The notes under the pieces were generated by a model that worked only from the letters and a program-made list of their open reading frames with translations, ran no database searches and had not been told where the DNA came from. Made by a program: the position numbers and the translations under genes. DNA of 64,000 bases. Origin: Voacanga thouarsii. Its lineage: Eukaryota; Streptophyta; Magnoliopsida; Gentianales; Apocynaceae. The stretch spans positions 3,708,501 through 3,772,500 of the forward strand of contig JANUWF010001497.1 of the NCBI GenBank assembly GCA_026120185.1. The letters run 5' to 3'. Shown one piece after another: positions 12,534-23,276 of this stretch (position 1 is its first letter; each line of letters opens with the position of its first letter).

Positions 12534-14290
12534 TTACGCATGAAATTATCATATTTTGATAGCCCTTTTACTTGGCTTTTGCATGATCTTTTGTGTGATT
12601 TTGGATAGTTTCTACTCATTTTGTGTGTTTATGTGTTTTTAGATTATGTTGGTAAAAATGAGTGAAATAAGGGCTTCAGAGATTGAATTTCGAGTTAAAG
12701 ATGATTGCCAAATGATTTGGTAAGAGTTGGAAGTAATTTGGAACTGTTGGAAGTACACAGAGTATGCAAAGCAAAGCAGATGCATGGGCATGCAGAGTAT
12801 GCACGGCCAGATGTATGGGCATGCAGAGCAGATGCATAGGCATGCAAAGTATGCATGGCTGTGCATCTGAGTGTGCATAATAGTGCACTTTTGTTTGCTC
12901 CCAGAAGTTTGCAAAATTAAAAAAAAAAAAATTGATGCTCTGCCATATGCACAGCCATAGGCACAACTGTGTATGTGCTCGTGCCACTATCAAAAGGTTT
13001 TGGACAGATTTTATGCACTACCAAGCTGCATAGCCTTGCATATATGTCGTATAATGTCCCTAAATATTTTAGAAAGTCCTAAACAAGTTTAAAGGAGATT
13101 TGAACTTCCTAAATTCAAACAAGAATAGTTTAGAGAATATAAAAATGGAGAACATCGAAATTTAGATATCATTCAATATACTTCAATATACCACACAAAT
13201 ACATAATTTTTTCAACTTTTGGGGTAAAAAAGGCTCAAGAAGGGAGGAAGGAGTCTGAGGGAAAGAAGAACTTGAGATTAAGAGTTTACCAGGTTTTATC
13301 ATTCAAACTTTCTCTTATTTCCAATTGTACTCTATTTTTATGTTTTATGTTCAAGACAATTTTAATTCTATTTTATTTTTAGGTTATGTTTTGATGTTGA
13401 TTTTGGTATTTTGAGATTGTTGAACAAAGATTTATCTTTGATATCATTAAGATTGTCTTTTGAGTATTCATGCAATTTCGGATATCTTTTCTTTATTAAT
13501 TGTGTTAAGCTTCTTATGCTTGATCAACATACTTAACTTGTATGGTTGAAAGCTAAGTTAATTAATCTTATGGTTAATTCAACTAAGTAGCATATATTAA
13601 TCTTAAGTTTTAGCTTTTGGCTTGGATTAATAGGAAGTTGCATGATTCAAATTTCATATATTTGCAATGTTTAGGTATATGTAACTTTATGTTGGTGATG
13701 CTTTGATGTGCTTATCAATCTTGATTATTAATTTATGATATGGATTAATTGAAGTATTAATGTCTTTAAGAAAAAGTTAATCATGTTGGATTAGATTGAT
13801 AATCGGATTAGGGATTTTAACTTATACGTGTTGTAAAGGTTAGTCCACTTTTGCAAAGATAGGAATTCAAGGCGTGTGGCATGAGTTCTAAAATCAATTA
13901 CTCAAGATAATCCAATCTATTACAGGTTTCCTAATTTGATCTCAAAATATATTCCTAAAACAAGTTATTTCCTAATTGGCTTGGATTTGTTTTCTTGTTT
14001 TTGTTAGTTTCCTATTCCTTTTATGTTTTAATTTACTTAGTTTCCTATTTGATTCCCACCATTTATTTTATGCATTTCATCTTGAGAACTCATTCAAGTT
14101 AATTGTTAACAAAAGTTATTCATAAGGTTAAGATAAGAAGAGAATATAAGAGTATACTTCTCTTGAGTTTCTAGTGGGTTCAACATCCTAGTCACTGCTA
14201 TACTATGTTATCTCTTAGGGAGAAGGGTCTATAAATTTCTTTTTGTTAGGAGCATAACGACTGCATTTAAAAGACCTCTCCTACAATAGA
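12534..14290. mobile_element. 1.76 kb non-coding insertion in element E, possibly a gypsy-type solo LTR
   Basis: The segment interrupts copia coding sequence between HWNAMK and RYLYGTSD. Imperfect duplicates ATAGCTGTTG (left) and ATAGATATTG (right) flank it and may be a decayed target duplication. It has no coding domain. Its right part (GTGGGTTCAACATCCTAG near 14168, then ATAAATTTC) resembles the 3' portion of long plant gypsy LTRs, but no LTR termini were fixed with confidence. An array of ATGCA/CATGC motifs occupies 12775-12990. The class is uncertain. Confidence 0.5.
12775..12990. repeat. CATGCA-rich imperfect repeat cluster
   Basis: Many overlapping GCATGC/ATGCATGG/AGTATGCA motifs recur within about 200 bp, in both direct and inverted order. 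The open frames on the minus strand here (AHASALLCILCV type peptides) are translations of the repeat and not genes. Confidence 0.6.
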
Positions 14291-14926
14291 TATTGAGATA
14301 TCTCTATGGCACGTCTGATTTGAAGCTTTGCTTTAGAAGTGAAAATTGTGGGATATACTAATTTAGATATGGCTAGAAATGTTGATGCCAAGAAGTTTAC
14401 TTTAAGATTCTTGATTACTCTGGCAGAGAGGGCTATGGCATAGTAGTCTCGATTGCAAAATGTGTTACTTTGTCAACTTCAGAGATAGAATTTTTTGCAA
14501 CAACATAAGCTTGTAAAAAGTTGCTTTGGATGAAGAAGTTCATGAAAGAACTTGGTTGCTCTCAAGAGAGGTATGTATTACTTTATAATAGTCAAAAATT
14601 CAATTCATCTTAGCAAAAATATTTCTTTTCATTTGAACTCTAAATATATTGATATGAAGTATCATTGGATACGCAAGGTTTTGAATGAGAAGTAGATAAT
14701 GCTTGAGAAAGTTCATATTGATAAAAATGGAGCAAATATGTTGGCAAAAAAAAGAGAGGAAGAAACAGAGAGAAAAAGTTCACATAATTCAGCAAAAAAC
14801 ACAGCCTTGTGTAGCTATGTAAAAATCGACAAACAAGGGGTCAAATCGTGTAAGATTCACATCATATATGAGTTAGTGTTTGAAGATATCTTATTTCACA
14901 ATTCTTTGGTGAAAATCAAGTGTTGA
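14291..14926 (+). pseudogene. copia RNase H remnant of element E
   Basis: It resumes the copia frame with RYLYGTSDLKLCFRSE, then a decayed GYTDADMAGD-type motif, then YHWIR and a C-terminal LEKVHIDKNGANML segment at 14700-14750. This is the copia RNase H order. Several stops are present. The putative 3' LTR follows. Confidence 0.75.
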
Positions 14927-14928
14927 GG

Positions 14929-15079
14929 GTTCAATATTGAGAACTTTGAGTTTGGACAGCAACTGCATTTTTTGGCAATATTTCTCTAATTCTCTTAGTT
15001 ATTCATTATCATCTCTAGATGTATATACTCTTCTAAGGTTGTATTTTTCAATTGTTTGTAATCTTATTTTTGTTAATAG
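14929..15079 (+). repeat. left half of probable 3' LTR of element E, ending in hAT target duplication
   Basis: It follows the RNase H end. The sequence TTTTTGTTAATAG breaks at 15079 and continues after the hAT element at 18385 as TGAAGCTTTGATAGTGAACC. Copia LTRs commonly have this kind of AATAGTGAAGCTTTG sequence. The final 8 bp (15072-15079, GTTAATAG) is one copy of the hAT target duplication. Confidence 0.55.
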
Positions 15080-18000
15080 CAACATTGACACATGGGCCAC
15101 CCCGCACGATTTCGGACCGTGCCGGGCCGGGCCAGAGGACTCGCCCGCATGGTGTGCGGGCCGGTCCCAAATGAGGGCAGGTCGGTCCTTGGGCTAAAAG
15201 CCCTGGGACCGGCATAGCCCGGGCCCTTGGCCCGTGAGCTTTTTTTTTTTTTTTTCCTCCTACTTAATTCGATTAAAATTTTTGATATTCAACTGTTTTG
15301 TAATTTTTTTTATTGTTATTTAAATAACAAAATTTTTTAAAATTATAAAAAAGCCACCTTGAAGTGGTGGGGTTTGGCTTGGACCCCTACCTGTTTTATT
15401 AATTAATAAAATAAAGATTACATAAGAGGGGAACTTGATGCCTAAACCTCTTAAAAATATTATAATGATTAAAATTTAACAATAGAATAATATCCTAAAA
15501 ATAAAATTAAATACATAATATTACTTATTTTCGAATGCAAACCAACTACTACAACACATTAATATCTCCAAAGTTTTAGAAGCCAATCCAGATATTCTTT
15601 CATCGATTGTTCGAGCGCTCTCACTAAAGACGCTTTCCAATGGCACTGTAGAGACTGATGGTGTTAAAAGATCACGTGCCATTTTAGATAAAATAGGATA
15701 TTGACTTACATGAGCCTTCCACCAACCACAAATATCAAAATGTTGATCTTCATTTTCTACCAAGGGCTGCATCTCATAAATTACCATCTCATTGTAAGTG
15801 GTAGACGATCTTTTTTTACGTTTCATAATACCCCATGGATTAAATACTAATGAAGTTGAAGATGTAGATTTTCGTGGAGGTTGAAAGTGACTGCTAGATG
15901 ATGATGAAGTTTGTCTAATTAAACTAGGAGAACTAGAACAAGAAGACTAAAGCTCATATAAATTATACATGTCAGATAGAGTTTTAGCCATTTTATCTTT
16001 TATATCTTTTATCATACATTGCCTAAGTGTTTGAGATTCATCAAAATCTAATGTTTCATATAAATATTCAATAATACTATTAAATTCAGCCATTTTTACT
16101 CGAGGATCCATATACAATGCCATATAATATAAAATAGGAATATCTTCATAATATTTTTTATAGTTTTCAAACATACTTCTCATAAAATAACCATATTGGG
16201 ATGATCCATATACTCACAAAAAATATGTGTTACCTTAGCAAATGTTAGAAGAATATGATGAGTAGTGGGATAATAAGATCCCGATAAAAATTCAGTGGCT
16301 TCTTTGAAAGTAAATAAAAATGTTAAAAGTACAGTACAATTTTCAAAATGATTTTCAGTTAGTAGAGGTTGAAAATTATGACTATTACAAAATTCAATAA
16401 GTTGGTTTTGAAAAGGTATAACTCTTTCAAACATATCTAAAGTTGAGTTCCAAATAGTTTTACAATCTAATCTAAATTTTTTAAAAGATACTCCTTATTC
16501 TCGGCATAATGCCTTAAAATTTTGTTGCCTAGTTGGGAGGTTTTAATAAATAAAACAACATTTCTAATTATATTAGCAATATCATCAACATATTTATATC
16601 CTTCCTTAATACACAAATTAAGTATATGACAAGCACACCTAGTATGAAATAAAATACCATCTAACATAGGATTCATAGTATTTTTCAAAATTGTTATGGC
16701 GGAATCATTATTTGAAGCATTATCTAAAGAAATAGAAATAATTTTATTTAAAATCCTATATTCACGACATGTTTGAGTATCATTCTAGCTACACTACTAC
16801 TACCTACAGGAGGATATTCAAATAATTTAAAACAAATAGTTCTTTTTTGTACTAACCAATCATGATCTATCCAATGACATGTAATGCGCAAGTAAGACTC
16901 GTTAATAATTGTAGTTCAACCATCACAAGTAAGAGTAAATTTCCAATTATAAGAATCAAATATAGCAATTAGATACTCTTTCATTTATTTATATATCTTT
17001 ATTATATCATTTTTTTTAACGTTGTTCTAGGAATTCTTTTCCATACTAGTTAACAATTATTTTGCATATATTGTTCATAATATGAATTTTCTACAAAATT
17101 AAAAGGGAATTTAGTTTGAACAATCATTTTAGCAAATCCACTTCTATATTTTCTATTATCATATTGAAAATTACCAATAATTTGACCTCCTATAGTATGT
17201 ATTTATTGTTGTTTAAGTAGGTTTTCTAACCAATCATTATGTGACCTTTTCATATGTCTAACTAATGTTCTTATCCCTTCCCCCTTCTTATGTGCATATG
17301 CCACCCTACAAATTTTACATGTTACCCTATCATTTTCAAAAAGATTCCAAACCATAGATGTTTTTGCTTTAGCTATAACATCCACTGTTTCAATATCATC
17401 CTCACCTCTATTAGATTCATTATGATTAATTATTGGAGTTGGTTGTAATTGTAAAACACTAACGCTAAGCCTACTAGAACCTTCATCTCCATTACCTATT
17501 TCATTATTTATTAAATCCAATGCTGGATCTATATTAAAATCAAAATGTGCAGATGATTGTAATGAAGAAAAATGATGATATTGATTTGGATCCATTATTT
17601 CTTAAAAGAAACAAGTAATCAAAATTCAAAAAAAAGTTCAAAAAAAATAAAGTATTAACAAATAATGAAATAAAAGAATTGAAAAATATAAATAACAAAT
17701 TAACTTAAAAATTAAACAAATAAGTAAAAAAAATAAACAATTAAAAAAGCTAAAAAAATAAGAATGTAAGATTAAGAAATACTAACTCGTTGATGACCAA
17801 GAATAACAATACTTTGTGGAGTTTTTTTCTTCTTATATCTACTATTCCGCTACTCAACAATTTTCTAAAATATGAAGACTTTCTTGAAGAATTGAAAAAG
17901 TATAACACAAAAAAAAATTATATTATAATACTTTTTGTAAAAAAAATGAAGAAATTTGAGGATTATGAGAGAAAGATGAATGAAAATAAGAGAGTTTGAG

Positions 18001-18376
18001 AGAATTGGAGAGTGTTTGATGAGTTTTGAATTGAATTGAGGGGTGTTTATAGAGTTTTGGAAGTTAAAATAGAAAATATAACCGTTAGGAACTAAAATGT
18101 AAAAAAAAAATATTTCAACCGTTTTTGGGGTTGAAATGCAAAAAAAAAAAATGAGAAAGCCGTTGGGTAACAGTTCTCTTGTGCGAGCCAGCCTGCCGAG
18201 CAGGTTAGGAGTTTCTACCCCTGGCTCGGATCGAACTGGACCGAAACCTACGACCGTCCCTAGGCCCGACCCAGTGTATAGTGGCCGGTTCGGCCTTCAG
18301 GCCTAGGCCGAACCGGTCCAAGGCTCGGTCCGGTGTTCTTTGGGTCCAGGCCGAACCGGTCCATTGGCCATTGCTA
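15080..18376 (-). mobile_element. hAT DNA transposon (3.3 kb) with 8 bp target duplication
   Basis: It is flanked by identical 8 bp direct repeats GTTAATAG (15072-15079 and 18377-18384), the duplication size typical of hAT. Its termini are imperfect inverted repeats (left CAACATTGACACATGGGCC, right in reverse TAGCAATGGCCAATGGACC). Both ends carry GC-rich subterminal blocks (15098-15240 and 18180-18365) with GGCCGG/CCGGGCC motifs, unlike the AT-rich interior. A decayed transposase lies on the minus strand. It sits inside the 3' LTR of element E. Confidence 0.9.
15521..17595 (-). pseudogene. hAT transposase (BED zinc finger, RNase H-like, hAT dimerisation), decayed
   Basis: Minus-strand segments give the domain order. 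17595-17203 starts MDPNQYHHF and ends in a BED-type finger (CKICRVAYAH, then RTLVRHMKRSH). 16688-15947 holds the central region (RCACHILNL, then LTENHFENC, then FKEATEFLSGS, then YMALYMDPR). 15826-15521 is the C-terminal hATC region (WWKAHVSQYPILSKMARD, then SVFSESARTIDERI). Frameshifts and stops separate the parts, so autonomous transposition is not expected. The GC-rich termini were left intact, so mobilisation in trans is conceivable. Confidence 0.9.
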
Positions 18377-18540
18377 GTTAATAGTGAAGCTTTGATAGTG
18401 AACCAATGAGTCCCGTAGTTTTTTCATTTTCACTTTGGAAAGATTTTCAATGTAAAAATCAGTTGTGTCTCTTGCTGTTATTTTATTTTTGTGCTTCGAT
18501 TCTATTCAATCAAGTATGGGGTATTAAAAGTTTAATTTCA
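18377..18540 (+). repeat. right half of probable 3' LTR of element E
   Basis: It starts with the second copy of GTTAATAG and continues the interrupted LTR-like sequence to about 18540. No terminal dinucleotide was fixed, so the end is approximate. Confidence 0.5.
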
Positions 18541-20949
18541 TATTTGAAGCTAACATTGTTGGCTGGCTCTTGTATGTCTTTACCCCAACAATTTTCCCTC
18601 AAATTTCCTAATTTAAGCCACAAATTCTCTGTTCCTCCCGATATGTTTTGCCCCGCAGAAGTGGTTCATTTTCCTTTCTATTCTTCAACAACAGTGTGAC
18701 CTATTGCAATTCTGGGACCTTGAACGGCTGGCTTTACTTCACCTCTAAATGAGTCACCACCTTTTCAGTTTTTCAAAATCCAGGCATCCAACGATTTCCC
18801 CATTGAATTCAATCGTAAAAATTCACATACCGTACAAAGAACTGCTAATGAAGTTCATTGCTGCTTCAATTCCTGAGCAAAGAACCACAAAAAATAAAAT
18901 AAAAAAAAAAGAAGAAGAAGCTTGACGAAGGAGTTCTTTCCATGGGAATCAACTTTCACCTTTATTTTCTCAAGAGAAAATTACAAGTTATAAAGAGAGT
19001 AGATGAAATAATATGATATAATACAGAAAAATAATAATAAGGACGGTAACATGAAATGAAAATTTTCAAATTAAATGCTTATTTTAATTAATTAAGTACT
19101 TATTTTATTAAATACTTTTGATAATAGATAATATTAAATACTTAATTAGTTAAGTACATTTAATAACAGATTTTTGTTATAATTTTTAAGTGAATTAAAA
19201 GTTACTTAAGTTTAAAGTTTTAAAGTATTAAATACTTATTTAATTTATATTGTAACAAAATATATCTTCCTTTCTATTAAAACCCATCCTTTCCTTTTTT
19301 TTTTTTTTTTAAGAAAAAATCTAGCTCATTAAAAAGGATTTTGAGTCATGACAGTGGTATACATTGGTGACAAATAAAATATGATTATCACCTTAAAATA
19401 AAATATGATTATAAAATATTCTACCAAATTAACAAATGTATCTTTTAGGATTAATTTTAATTCAGTCCTTCAAAAATAGAACATTTTGCAATTAAGCCCT
19501 TAATCCACATGGAGCGATTGTACCTCTTAAAAACTTTGAAATTCTCAATTAAATCCTTCTGTTCCTTTTCTGGACTAATAGTGACAAAGATAAAGGTCTT
19601 GGACAAATTTATAATTTTACTTATTTTTATTTTTATGCTTTTTTCCTCCTTTTTCCATTTTTTTAAATTGTAGCGAATTAATTTGTTGAAATCAAGAAGA
19701 GTTATATATATATATATATATATATATTATAGAGGTCTTGAATAAATAAGGATTTATCGCAAGGGGAAAAGACATTGCCAATCAAATTTAAACTTATTAT
19801 TTCTCTAAATCATTTCTACTTCTGAATTCTGATAGGGTTTTAATTTAAAAAATAGAGCTAATGATTGAAGGGGACCAATCAAAACCTTTTAAAGCATTTA
19901 AAAAAAAAATCTGCAAAATTAGTGTGGAGTTCGGACAGCTTAAGAGAAGTTAGAGGCGAAAACCCCTTTTGTCCGGGGAATGGCAGCAAACAAGATTAAC
20001 TTTTATTTTATAATTTTTACCCTCATAGAACTTTAATGTAAAACTTATCGTAAATAAATTGTCTTTTTAAATAAAACTATTTTTGACAAGCTTGAAATTT
20101 AATTTAATGCAAAATTTCCTTTTAATCTAGTAAATTTTTCTAGATGAACAAAATGTTGAGTGAGATTCCTAGGTCCAATTAATAATATCAAAGATGATTA
20201 ATCCAAAGATTATTTATATAATGTGACATATTGTGTGAACAAAGCAACTTAATGAACACAATTTATGAAGTTTAATATTGACTCTTTCTTGTTTTCCCTA
20301 ATCCTTTTGTTTAACATTTTTCTTCCTATGATACAACTTGAAAAAAGATATGAGTCGAATTTAAGACAAAATGAATCTTAACCAATTCAACAGGACCATA
20401 GAGTAATTGTGCCTTTTCTAAATTGAACTATATTTTATGGAATGTCTTATTTTTATTGAAAGACAAAAGAAAGATATCCAGTCTTGTAAAAGATGGCTTA
20501 AAAGGGAAAAAAAGAAATAAATTTTCATTTTTTAACATTTAAAAAAATATATTTCTTTTAAGATGGAGAAATTACTACTTATTAAGTTAGGGAGGAATAG
20601 TATGATTTGCATCAACTCGGTGTATAACTTCATTGTGAGCTTCTTTTGTTTAAAAAAAAAAGTGTAATTTCATGTGTAAATATGACATATGATCGGTTAA
20701 TTTCTGACTTTTCATATTGACTAAGACTACCTCTGCATTATGCAAAGAAGAAGAAGAAGAAGAAATATAAGTGACAAGTAAACTAAGAAAATATTAAATT
20801 GAACAATTCTAAAGTTCATGCATTAATTAAAGAAAAAAAAAGTTGAAATTCGAGCGGTAATATGAAAAGTTATCTTATAATTAACAATTATGATTCCATA
20901 AGCAATGACTCGTCCAACCTGCATGTAATGAATTTGTAGCTTGCCAAAG
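18541..20949. other. AT-rich intergenic DNA, no gene seen
   Basis: A frame at 18406-18699 partly overlaps this stretch but has no recognisable domain. A (TA)n microsatellite lies at 19702-19727. Poly-A and poly-T runs are common. No splice-able gene was recognised. Confidence 0.5.
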
Positions 20950-21300
20950 AGAAAAAGATGCAGAAGGCAAAATGGATAATAGAAAAATGCAGGAGGCAAA
21001 AGGGTTAATAGGATAAAGAAGAGGAGGTAAAATAGATGTAAAAGCCATAATAAGATATAGTCATATAGATGAGGTAAAAGGAGTAATAGATAAAGATGAA
21101 GGGATAAAATGCAGGAGGTAAAAGCGATAATAGGTAAAAAGGGATATTAGAAAGGGAAAAAAAGATGGGGGGTGGTAAAAGGGATAATGGAAAAATGAGG
21201 AGGTAAAAGAGATAATAGGAAAATGGGAAAACGGATAGTAGGAAAAATATGCGGGATAAATATGAGGTAAAAGAGATAACAGAAAAATGAAGGAGAAAAA
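20950..21300 (+). repeat. purine-rich degenerate tandem repeat
   Basis: Variants of a GGAGGTAAAAGGGATAATAG-like unit of about 30-40 bp recur roughly ten times with insertions and substitutions. The strand is almost all A and G. Open frames on the opposite strand (FSFYSLFP-like) are low-complexity by-products. Confidence 0.75.
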
Positions 21301-21302
21301 AA

Positions 21303-21327
21303 TGCGGTGAGCGTGGATCGAACACGC

Positions 21328-21370
<43 letters not shown>

Positions 21371-21375
21371 CCCGC
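21303..21375 (-). tRNA. tRNA-Phe: tRNA-Phe (GAA)
   Basis: The minus strand gives a 73 nt cloverleaf. The acceptor stem starts GCGGGGA and the D-arm contains AGCTCAGTTGGGAGAGC. The anticodon region ACTGAAGAT has GAA in the loop. The T-arm contains GTTCGATCCAC, and the acceptor closes before the discriminator A. Box A and box B promoters match the nuclear pol III type and no CCA is encoded, as expected for a nuclear gene. No intron is present. A purine-rich repeat lies immediately downstream. Confidence 0.97.
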
Positions 21376-22812
21376 GACACATATGCTTATTGCACCATTA
21401 CATGACTAATTAGACTAGCGGGATGAGAATATTTATCTTTTAACTAATGCTAAATATAATTAAATTTTAATTTACCAACTTATTCTTGAATTTTAATTTA
21501 AACTTATTACAAATAAATTTGTCTTCCCTGATAAGATTTTCCTAACAAGCTATAATGGCAAATGACGTAACTTTCCCTGATCAAATTTAATGTAATGCAA
21601 AAAAAAAAAAAATATGATATAATTGCAAAAAGTTCTCGTTGATTAAGCAACCCAAATTATTAGGTGTGAATGAGATTATTAATATATGAAGGATGATTAG
21701 TGCAACGATCCTTTTGACCAAGATCTCAACCCTAATCTATATTTGTATTAATATTATAATTCACAACTAATTCAAGCTGCTCGTTTACTAAGTTTTCATA
21801 AGAGGCAGTTTGTAAATATGTTTTTTTTTTTTTAAATCTCCCCACACACATGATTTGATTTTGAAATATTACTTAAGGATACCATACTCCTTACATTTGA
21901 ATGCAATGAACCTTGTTTGTCCTTGTTGGGTCAATGTCACGGGTTGGTATTCATCACCCCATATTTCTGCCTATTGCATCGAAAACAATGGGCAAACCTG
22001 GATGATTCCTCAAGCTTCTTAAATGGCAGTTCCCAAGAAGGATTGCAAGCATAGCCTCGGCTTTCTATGCATGCTTGCAACTTCCATGGCCAATGGGGTA
22101 GAAAGCTTTATCTTTCATGGTTGGGAACATCCCAAAAATAGGAGGAAAGCAGAGTTGGATTTCAGACAAAGTTATATCGTTGCCTATTAATGAATCCAGC
22201 TTCCCAGTGAATCCAAAAGCTGCCCTAAAGTCTTGTTGCCGTCTCCAACAATTACATGAGCTTTTAGTTTTCGCAATTGGCCCTATCCATTCCAATTTGC
22301 CCCACTGGAAAATTGTGAAATGACATAAATGGGTATAATGTTTGTGATCCTTGGGTCAAATTTTCAAATATATTCACGAACTCTTGGGTCATTTTCAATT
22401 CATTTAAACAGAGGTATCTCTCCCACATTAATCCAAAATTAATCCTTTTATTGTCAGGATGAATGTTATTGTCAATTGATAGTGTATTTGGACGGGGAAA
22501 AAACAAAAAACACTGTTCTAGTACGTGTTTGTCAAAAAATGGAATTAATAAATAAATTTTATTTTTAAAATATTGTCATTTTTGTTACTCACTCCAAATA
22601 TATCATCAAGTTGATTTTTAGCCTTATAAAATATAAAATTATATTTACATATTTTTAAAACCCTGTTTCATGCACTTAATCCAAGTACACCATTCTTTCA
22701 ATAATAGATGCTTTTGGTGGGTCAAAATCTAAAGTTTGTTTTGTTTTCTACTTTTAATTTATTAAATGAACATTAAAAATATATAAAATAATCATAACTA
22801 ATATAAAAGCTC
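21376..22812. other. intergenic stretch without recognised gene
   Basis: AT-rich. At 21900-22500 the base composition is more balanced, with open frames on both strands (22117-22323 plus; 22065-22295 and 22264-22506 minus). Their peptides show no family I recognise. This could be a relic of a gene. The last 5 bp (22808-22812, AGCTC) are the left target duplication of the next element. Confidence 0.5.
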
Positions 22813-23151
22813 TGTTATAAAATTAGGGTAGTGTTAGAATAAAATCTTCACACTACACACTAATAAAACTCTAACTATTTTGCACAAGAATTTCTCTATT
22901 TCTCTTCTCTCACAATTTTCTCTAATCTTTCTTTCACAAAATAATGGTATATTACAAGCTTAAAGAATAGCTCTATTTATAGAGCTCTAATTAGTGGATT
23001 ACATCATGGCATACATCATCTTCTACTAATCTTAATTAGTGGTGTCTCCACTAAATGGTGGACATCCATAAAAATATTCTCTAATTATTCACATAAATTC
23101 ATAATTAGTGGAGCCTTCACTAATTAATGAAGATTCCAATAATTCATAACA
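22813..23151 (-). repeat. 3' LTR of element A (left copy)
   Basis: On the plus strand it begins TGTTATAAAATTAGGG and ends AATTCATAACA, the reverse of the sister LTRs. It is followed by CTCCCCCTTGGATGTCCAT, the reversed polypurine tract. By eye it differs from the right LTR by about ten substitutions and a 14 bp indel. Confidence 0.95.
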
Positions 23152-23276
23152 CTCCCCCTTGGATGTCCATCCATTACATAAAGAATATGCCTCGTTAAAA
23201 CCTTACTAGATAAAAACCCAGTGAGAAAAAAAATCTAGTGAAGGAAAAAGAGTACACTATTCTGTATGTCTGTTTA

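Larger units (their letters stand above)
11340..18540 (+). mobile_element. decayed copia element (element E) split by two later insertions
   Basis: Readable parts are the linker and RT region (11390-12533), the RNase H region (about 14291-14926) and a probable 3' LTR in two halves (about 14929-15079 and 18377-18540). The RT/RNase H connection breaks after the codons for HWNAMK and resumes as RYLYGTSD at about 14300, showing an insertion between them. The LTR is broken by a hAT element. The 5' end is truncated or unrecognisable. Outer boundaries are approximate. Confidence 0.75.

Noticed and set aside
12639..12993. Minus-strand Cys/His/Ala-rich open frames
   Set aside because: They are translations of the CATGCA repeat cluster and have no domain.
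21005..21360. Ser/Phe/Tyr-rich minus-strand open frames
   Set aside because: Low-complexity translations of the purine-rich repeat, one of them running into the tRNA gene.
22065..22506. Possible gene relic with frames on both strands
   Set aside because: Balanced composition hints at former coding, but I recognise no family or splice structure.
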